64,000 nucleotides of DNA. It comes from Corticibacter populi. Its GTDB lineage: Bacteria; Pseudomonadota; Gammaproteobacteria; Burkholderiales; Burkholderiaceae_C. The notes beneath the pieces were generated by a model. That model searched no databases, was not told the origin of the DNA, and saw only the letters and a list, made by a program, of their open reading frames with translations. This document shows, one piece after another, positions 60,836-64,000 of this stretch. Within the stretch, counting starts at the first letter, position 1, and the number at the start of each line of letters is the position of its first letter. The stretch spans positions 558,001-622,000 of the forward strand of contig NZ_SGWR01000001.1 of the NCBI RefSeq assembly GCF_004217315.1, given 5' to 3'. Both the position numbers and the translations under genes were made by a program.

Positions 60836-61282
60836 TCAGTCCTGCTTGGCAAGACCGCTGGCATAGAGCATGTTGATGAATTTCTCCGGCCCTATGTAGT
60901 GATGAACCTCTTGCCGAGTCAGACGGGCATCCATCCTGAGCACTCGCATGCAATGCTCAAAAATGTCGTCGTCAATTCCTCGAAAGATATTCAACGCAAA
61001 AGGATAGTCGCCACCATTGAAGAGGCCGGCCAGGAAACGGGCCACTTTATGGCATTGACCACTGTTGCCGAGACTGATCTCGAATAGAGCATGCAGGGAT
61101 TCGACACCATCACGCTCGATCGCCTCCAAACTTTTGGCGTGATCGGTTGCGGCCTGATCGAAGCGACTGGCGCCACACCAGAACTCATTGATCAGCTCCT
61201 GAAATGCGGCTGCCCGCGACTCCGGAACTTGTGTGGTGAAAGTCTCGTACCGCGCAGGTGCGGGCAAAGAATTGGCATTCAT
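60836..61282 (-). CDS. Unknown ICE/plasmid protein, 148 residues (DUF7673-like?)
   Basis: The C-terminal half (ARFLAGLFNGGDYPFALNIFRGIDDDIFEHCMRVLRMDARLT, followed by REVHHYI) recalls a small plasmid protein family I know as DUF7673; this is not certain. The first half is helical and acidic. I start at ATG 61282 with TTGGAGATT upstream; unlike most neighbours it has no two-hairpin leader. Confidence 0.65.
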   Translation of the reverse strand: MNANSLPAPARYETFTTQVPESRAAAFQELINEFWCGASRFDQAATDHAKSLEAIERDGVESLHALFEISLGNSGQCHKVARFLAGLFNGGDYPFALNIFRGIDDDIFEHCMRVLRMDARLTRQEVHHYIGPEKFINMLYASGLAKQD

Positions 61283-61319
61283 TGAAATCTCCAAGTACAG
61301 ATATGCGACACTCCCTGCC

Positions 61320-61553
61320 ATGACGGACAAGACGCATCGCCCATTTCGCGTGATTGAAGGAACGCCTCCGGTGGAGGTGGATTGGACCCACCTCCTCGAA
61401 GACATGGACATCAGTGAATCGGGGCCGATCCTGTTGCGGATGATCCGCATGCGGAAGGCCGCAGCCAATTCCGTGCTTGCAGTAGTTGAACCAGCGAGGC
61501 AGGCACATCAGCCAGCAGTTCCTGGCGCGCAAAGCACGCCTGGATCAGACTGA
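61320..61553 (+). CDS. Possible plus-strand gene inside the ICE block
   Basis: A plus-strand frame of 77 residues with coherent, protein-like sequence in its first 50 residues (FRVIEGTPPVEVDWTHLLED, GPILLRMIRMRKAA). The 3' part overlaps the end of a minus-strand gene and loses codon bias. No clear Shine-Dalgarno. It may be a small gene or an inserted remnant; it is the only rightward frame with any merit in the block. Confidence 0.3.
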   Translation: MTDKTHRPFRVIEGTPPVEVDWTHLLEDMDISESGPILLRMIRMRKAAANSVLAVVEPARQAHQPAVPGAQSTPGSD

Positions 61554-61722
61554 CAACTGAACAGATCTGACCTGGTGCGACTTGCTCGCGCAAATCGACC
61601 GTGAGCTTGCGATAGTCGTCCTCCGTGCAGATTTGCATCCACTCGTTGAACGCCATGTGAAACAGGCGGCGCTGCTCCTCGCTGAGTTCTGGTAAATCTG
61701 AAACGATGGGGTTTTTAGGCAT
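61411..61722 (-). CDS. Unknown small ICE protein, 103 residues
   Basis: Helical acidic protein without recognised family (SEEQRRLFHMAFNEWMQICTEDDYRKL, then VSLIQACFARQELLADVPASLVQLL). The last 20 residues, rich in Ser/Gly/Pro, look unlike the rest and may be read-through into altered DNA. It starts at ATG 61722 behind leader copy 9. The paralogous-looking phrase CTEDDYRKLTVDLRE recurs weakly in the next upstream protein (CAKNDYYKLRDALWK). Confidence 0.65.
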   Translation of the reverse strand: MPKNPIVSDLPELSEEQRRLFHMAFNEWMQICTEDDYRKLTVDLREQVAPGQICSVVSLIQACFARQELLADVPASLVQLLQARNWLRPSACGSSATGSAPIH

Positions 61723-61788
61723 GGCTATCCTCCAAAAGGAATGGAGACAGCAGCCCCCATGGGGACTGTTGTCCCCATGGGGTTGATG
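61723..61788 (-). promoter_or_regulatory. Two-hairpin leader, copy 9
   Basis: GGCT...TCTCC pairs with GGAGGATAGCC at the Shine-Dalgarno, with an internal loop. The upstream hairpin is a perfect CCCCATGGGG repeat. Confidence 0.7.
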
Positions 61789-61796
61789 AAATGCGA

Positions 61797-62237
61797 TCAG
61801 GCGTGCTGATCTGTGAATGAACCGCTGAACTCGGTCATCTCGTCGATGGCAAGCAGAAGCGCCGTGGGAAGATCCGTCATGAACGGTGCCTTCTCCAGTA
61901 GCTTCCACAATGCATCACGCAGTTTGTAGTAGTCGTTCTTCGCGCAGATTTCCGAGGAAAAATGCACGTTGACGCTGAACGCATCAACAACTTCCAGCTT
62001 GACCAGATATGTGCCAGGCTTTGCGCCGCGCAACAGCGTTATCACGCCGCCGAACTGGTGCTCATCCCGGAGCAATACCCCAATGCTGAGGCAGCGCTCA
62101 TAGAAGCACAGCGCCCAGCACCGAAGACCAGCCATTGCCGACCTGGTGTAATGCAGAAAGAGTTGAAGAACGATCGCCGCCAGCGCAGGGTGGTAGCCCT
62201 TGGTGGCGAGTTTGAAATTGCCCGACATGGTTTTCAT
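61797..62237 (-). CDS. Unknown ICE protein, 146 residues
   Basis: No family recognised. The C-terminal part (EICAKNDYYKLRDALWKLLEKAPFMTDLPTALLLAIDEM) resembles the centre of the 103-residue protein next to it, so the two may share an ancestor. The first half is more hydrophobic and holds Cys residues. ATG 62237 follows GGAG by 5 bases; the four preceding residues of the longer frame are leader. Confidence 0.62.
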   Translation of the reverse strand: MKTMSGNFKLATKGYHPALAAIVLQLFLHYTRSAMAGLRCWALCFYERCLSIGVLLRDEHQFGGVITLLRGAKPGTYLVKLEVVDAFSVNVHFSSEICAKNDYYKLRDALWKLLEKAPFMTDLPTALLLAIDEMTEFSGSFTDQHA

Positions 62238-62298
62238 GGGTAGCTCCAATGAAAAACGGGCAATCCTCCCTTGCGGGAAGCGTGCCCGCAGGGTGGAA
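62238..62298 (-). promoter_or_regulatory. Two-hairpin leader, copy 10
   Basis: The upstream hairpin CCCTGCGGGC with GCCCGCAAGGG-type arms is present. The Shine-Dalgarno arm pairs only weakly here, the least convincing copy. Confidence 0.5.
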
Positions 62299-62719
62299 AA
62301 AATGAAGATTGCTTCGGCCAGAGACCGGACACGTCTTCCAAGCTGAACGTGTCTGAAACCATTTTGAATGGTGGATGGTTTCCCTCAGCGCCCTGCCCCA
62401 GCATGACGCTCAGGGAACCCATCGGTTCCGTGTTTGAAATGGTACTTGAAAATTACCCCAGGCCGCAACGAACAATGCGCTGCTGGCCGGCTGCCGGCAC
62501 GGGGTCGAGACAGCCAATGAAAGGCGCGTGAGTCAGGGCTGCGCATCGCGTTACACCTCCCAGCTACATCGCAAAGCCACGGCACATCAGGCTGCCGCCA
62601 CCCTGAGTTGAGCTCGCCATGCCGCAATGTTGACGGCATGCAGCGAGCTGGCCAACATGCTCTGCGAAAGCATGTTGGTCAGCCCACTGCCGTGGGCTGT
62701 TTGTGAGATGGCAGCGCAC
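62299..62719. other. Intergenic gap with hairpins downstream of the DUF3275 gene
   Basis: About 420 bases without a supported gene. It contains a degenerate copy of the intergenic hairpin (62368-62426) and two strong hairpins just beyond the DUF3275 stop: GCTGGCCAACATGCT with AAGCATGTTGGTCAGC (62647-62683) and AGCCCA-TGGGCT (62681-62698), which overlap and could act as alternatives or terminator. Confidence 0.55.
62647..62698 (-). terminator. Double hairpin after the DUF3275 gene
   Basis: Two adjacent stems (15 and 6 bp) share three bases around 62681-62683. They lie about 20 bases past the stop. No T-run is seen, so Rho-independent termination is not assured. Confidence 0.55.
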
Positions 62720-63337
62720 TCAGTGCGATGGCATCCAGGTCTGAGACCGTGGGTCGAGCTCGTAGTCCAGCTCCTTCAGCTTGGCGATCTGCGCCCGGAA
62801 ACGCAGGCGGTCCACAGTCGAATCGAGCTTGACTGGATCGCGTGCGAGAACGGCTGGCCAATGCTCGCCAAAGAGGCTCTCGAGCGTATCGGGATCTGGC
62901 GTTGCCGCTGGTGGTTGCTTGCGACCAATTCCGGCCAGCTTCTTCCTCAAAGCGTCCAGGCCGCGTGGCGCCACCTCTGCCTCTGACGGTACTGGTGCCT
63001 CAGTAGGTGTAGTCGGTAGGGGTAGGGTCTGGGCCTCGTCCGCTGGGTCTGGCTCGATGGGTTCTTCCTGCTCCTGCAAAGCATCGACGCCGTCAATGCG
63101 AAGGTCATGGAGCCTGGCACGAATCTCCGTGACACCTTTGCCGTAGGAAACGTACTGCGCAAGGTAGATCTCGCTGATCCATACCGTGCCGGTGTACTCC
63201 CCATCGCTGAATTGATCGAGCAGGGGGTCTTTCACTTTGAAGAGGCCTTCCTCGGCCAGCAGGTCGGCAACGCAGAAATAGCCATTGCTGCCACGGATCT
63301 GCTTGACTCGCAGCGTGACATTTTCCAACTTGATCAT
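62720..63337 (-). CDS. DUF3275-family ICE protein
   Basis: Protein of 205 residues of the DUF3275 family, a marker of clc/PFGI-1-type ICEs: MIKLENVTLRVKQIRGSNGYFCVADL and GEYTGTVWISEIYLAQYVSYGKGVTEIRARL are diagnostic. The middle is Pro/Glu-rich linker, and the last 60 residues end in LDSTVDRLRFRAQIAKLKEL. The function is unknown. I start at ATG 63337 because the longer frame (48 more residues) runs into leader copy 11. Confidence 0.88.
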   Translation of the reverse strand: MIKLENVTLRVKQIRGSNGYFCVADLLAEEGLFKVKDPLLDQFSDGEYTGTVWISEIYLAQYVSYGKGVTEIRARLHDLRIDGVDALQEQEEPIEPDPADEAQTLPLPTTPTEAPVPSEAEVAPRGLDALRKKLAGIGRKQPPAATPDPDTLESLFGEHWPAVLARDPVKLDSTVDRLRFRAQIAKLKELDYELDPRSQTWMPSH

Positions 63338-63396
63338 GATTGCTCCAGGTGTGATGCCGGAGCTGCCCTGCCGGGAGCTTGCCCGGCGTGGGTTGA
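63338..63396 (-). promoter_or_regulatory. Two-hairpin leader, copy 11 (DUF3275)
   Basis: GCTCC pairs with GGAGC at the Shine-Dalgarno, with a longer loop. The upstream hairpin is CCCACGCCGGG with CCCGGCAGGG. A further 13-bp stem ATGGGCAACATCC with GGATGTTGCCCAT lies at 63404-63437. Confidence 0.65.
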
Positions 63397-63684
63397 AATG
63401 GAAATGGGCAACATCCTCTGCAGCGGATGTTGCCCATGGCTTGGAGTGTGCTGCCAGAGTTCCAGGCCGGCAGCTGGTCAAACCTGCGCTCAGAGGTGTG
63501 TGTCAACGGAGCATCGGTCTTTCGAGCACTACCCCGGACACACAAGGTGCCGTGTACGTTTCAGGGGTTGACGCACCGCAGCCAGTTGCCTGGCATACCG
63601 GTTTTGGGTGATACCGGCAAACACATGGAATGGCGGCAGTGTATCCCGAAATCGTCAATTCCTGCCCCATGAAGGTCATGGGGT
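63338..63684. other. Leader region between STY4534-like and DUF3275 genes
   Basis: About 350 bases with leader copy 11, the hairpin at 63404-63437 and a possible promoter. The minus-strand frame at 63503-63712 shows no protein character and is not accepted as a gene. Confidence 0.5.
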
Positions 63685-63731
63685 GACCAAAAAAACAAAC
63701 CCCCGATCGCACGAAGCGATACGGGGGTTGG
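63685..63731 (-). terminator. Strong Rho-independent terminator
   Basis: On the minus strand AACCCCCGTATCGC, loop TTCG, TGCGATCGGGGGTT then GTTTTTTTGG: a stem of about 13 bp with T-run, 11 bases after the stop of the gene at the right edge. Confidence 0.88.
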
Positions 63732-63741
63732 AGGGGATACG

Positions 63742-64000
63742 TCAGGCGTGTGCCGGGGCACTACGTTGCTGACGATACCCGCTCGGTGCCTGGCGTTCGG
63801 GACGCTGGGCCGGTTGGGAAACACGCTGTGGACGACGCTGCGGAGCAACTTCCAGCTGCGGTGCAGGCTCGGCCGCTTGAGGCACTTCAGAAGCGGGCGC
63901 TTGGCCCTCATCATCATGCTGTGCAGCTTCGCCTTCTTCCGTTTCCGTTGCAGGACGCCTGTAGACGACTTCACCGTTGACCTTCACCGAATTGACGAGG
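63742..64000 (-). CDS. C-terminal part of an ICE protein, probably STY4534/DUF3577-like
   Basis: The last 85 residues of a gene that continues beyond the window. The entry segment VNSVKVNGEVVYRRP resembles the end of the STY4534/DUF3577 ICE replication-associated proteins that usually accompany DUF3275. The remaining tail is Glu/Ala/Gln/Pro-rich and disordered. A terminator follows directly. The call is tentative because the conserved domain lies outside. Confidence 0.55.
   Translation of the reverse strand, partial: LVNSVKVNGEVVYRRPATETEEGEAAQHDDEGQAPASEVPQAAEPAPQLEVAPQRRPQRVSQPAQRPERQAPSGYRQQRSAPAHA

Larger units (their letters stand above)
53225..64000 (-). mobile_element. ICE backbone segment (clc/PFGI-1-like), continues past window
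   Basis: All genes run leftward. Families typical of this ICE group occur in order: DUF3275 protein, a DUF6094-type methyltransferase, an SNF2-type helicase and small conserved proteins. The shared gene leaders and intergenic hairpins run through the block, which argues for a single long-evolved unit. Conjugation genes, integrase and attachment sites are not in the window. Confidence 0.75.

Noticed and set aside
55661-63396. CRISPR array
   Set aside because: The recurring elements are gene leaders of variable sequence at irregular spacing, not identical repeats with spacers; no cas genes.
63503-63712. 69-residue minus-strand frame
   Set aside because: It crosses the strong terminator and leader region and has no protein character.
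1-64000. tRNA, rRNA or tmRNA genes
   Set aside because: No cloverleaf or conserved rRNA stretches were noticed; a tRNAscan run would settle it.

Overview
The window looks like a GC-rich betaproteobacterial chromosome, most likely a Burkholderiales/Comamonadaceae relative (gene families, codon use and short intergenic repeats point that way; I cannot name a species). Almost all of it is accessory DNA. The right end (53.2-64 kb) is the backbone of an integrative and conjugative element (ICE) of the clc/PFGI-1 type. The rest reads as cargo, or as a flanking island of defence, toxin-antitoxin, metabolic and ion-transport modules.

Layout. 0-12 kb: a CAP-domain lipoprotein cut by the window edge, a SprT-like metalloprotease, a three-gene ABC-3C conflict system (nuclease, middle component, SMC-like ATPase), VapBC, a BluB-like flavoenzyme, a zeta-like kinase with a small partner, a toxin-first HipA-HipB pair, a decayed copy of the SprT gene tail, and an orphan HExxH protein. 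12-18 kb: ClbS-like protein, an epimerase divergent from a TetR regulator, a LysE exporter, a serine/threonine dehydratase-like enzyme and a ParB-like protein. 18-24.6 kb: DUF4031 protein, HigB with an ImmA/IrrE-fused HigA, then a tightly overlapping operon of a thymidylate-synthase homologue, a uracil-DNA-glycosylase-fold protein and an alpha-glutamyl/putrescinyl thymine pyrophosphorylase-like protein, followed by a NERD protein. The thymidylate-synthase homologue has Asp where uracil-specific enzymes have Asn, as in T4 dCMP hydroxymethylase. This operon is the best candidate here for a little-described nucleotide or base modification system.

24.6-32 kb: a folate-independent methionine synthesis cluster (mesX-mesD with an FMN reductase and a LysR regulator), plus a MetF-like protein and QueH. 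It lies between a complete tyrosine recombinase and a 226-bp duplicate of that recombinase's 3' end. 32-53 kb: an H-NS-like protein, a second HipBA pair, then a monovalent-cation block: seven-gene Mrp (Mnh) Na+/H+ antiporter with a DASS permease in the same overlapping operon, TrkA-TrkH, and KdpABCDE in the opposite direction. The mrp operon has a 5' leader with at least three hairpins.

53.2-64 kb: ICE genes all on the minus strand: SNF2-type helicase, DUF6094-type methyltransferase, HicBA-like pair, DUF3275 protein, many small unknown proteins and, at the edge, a probable STY4534/DUF3577-family end. Eleven of these genes share a two-hairpin 5' leader. In it the Shine-Dalgarno sequence pairs with an upstream arm, and the pairing is kept although the bases change from copy to copy. 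Larger hairpins recur in several of the intergenic gaps. This points to a common post-transcriptional control of the ICE genes.
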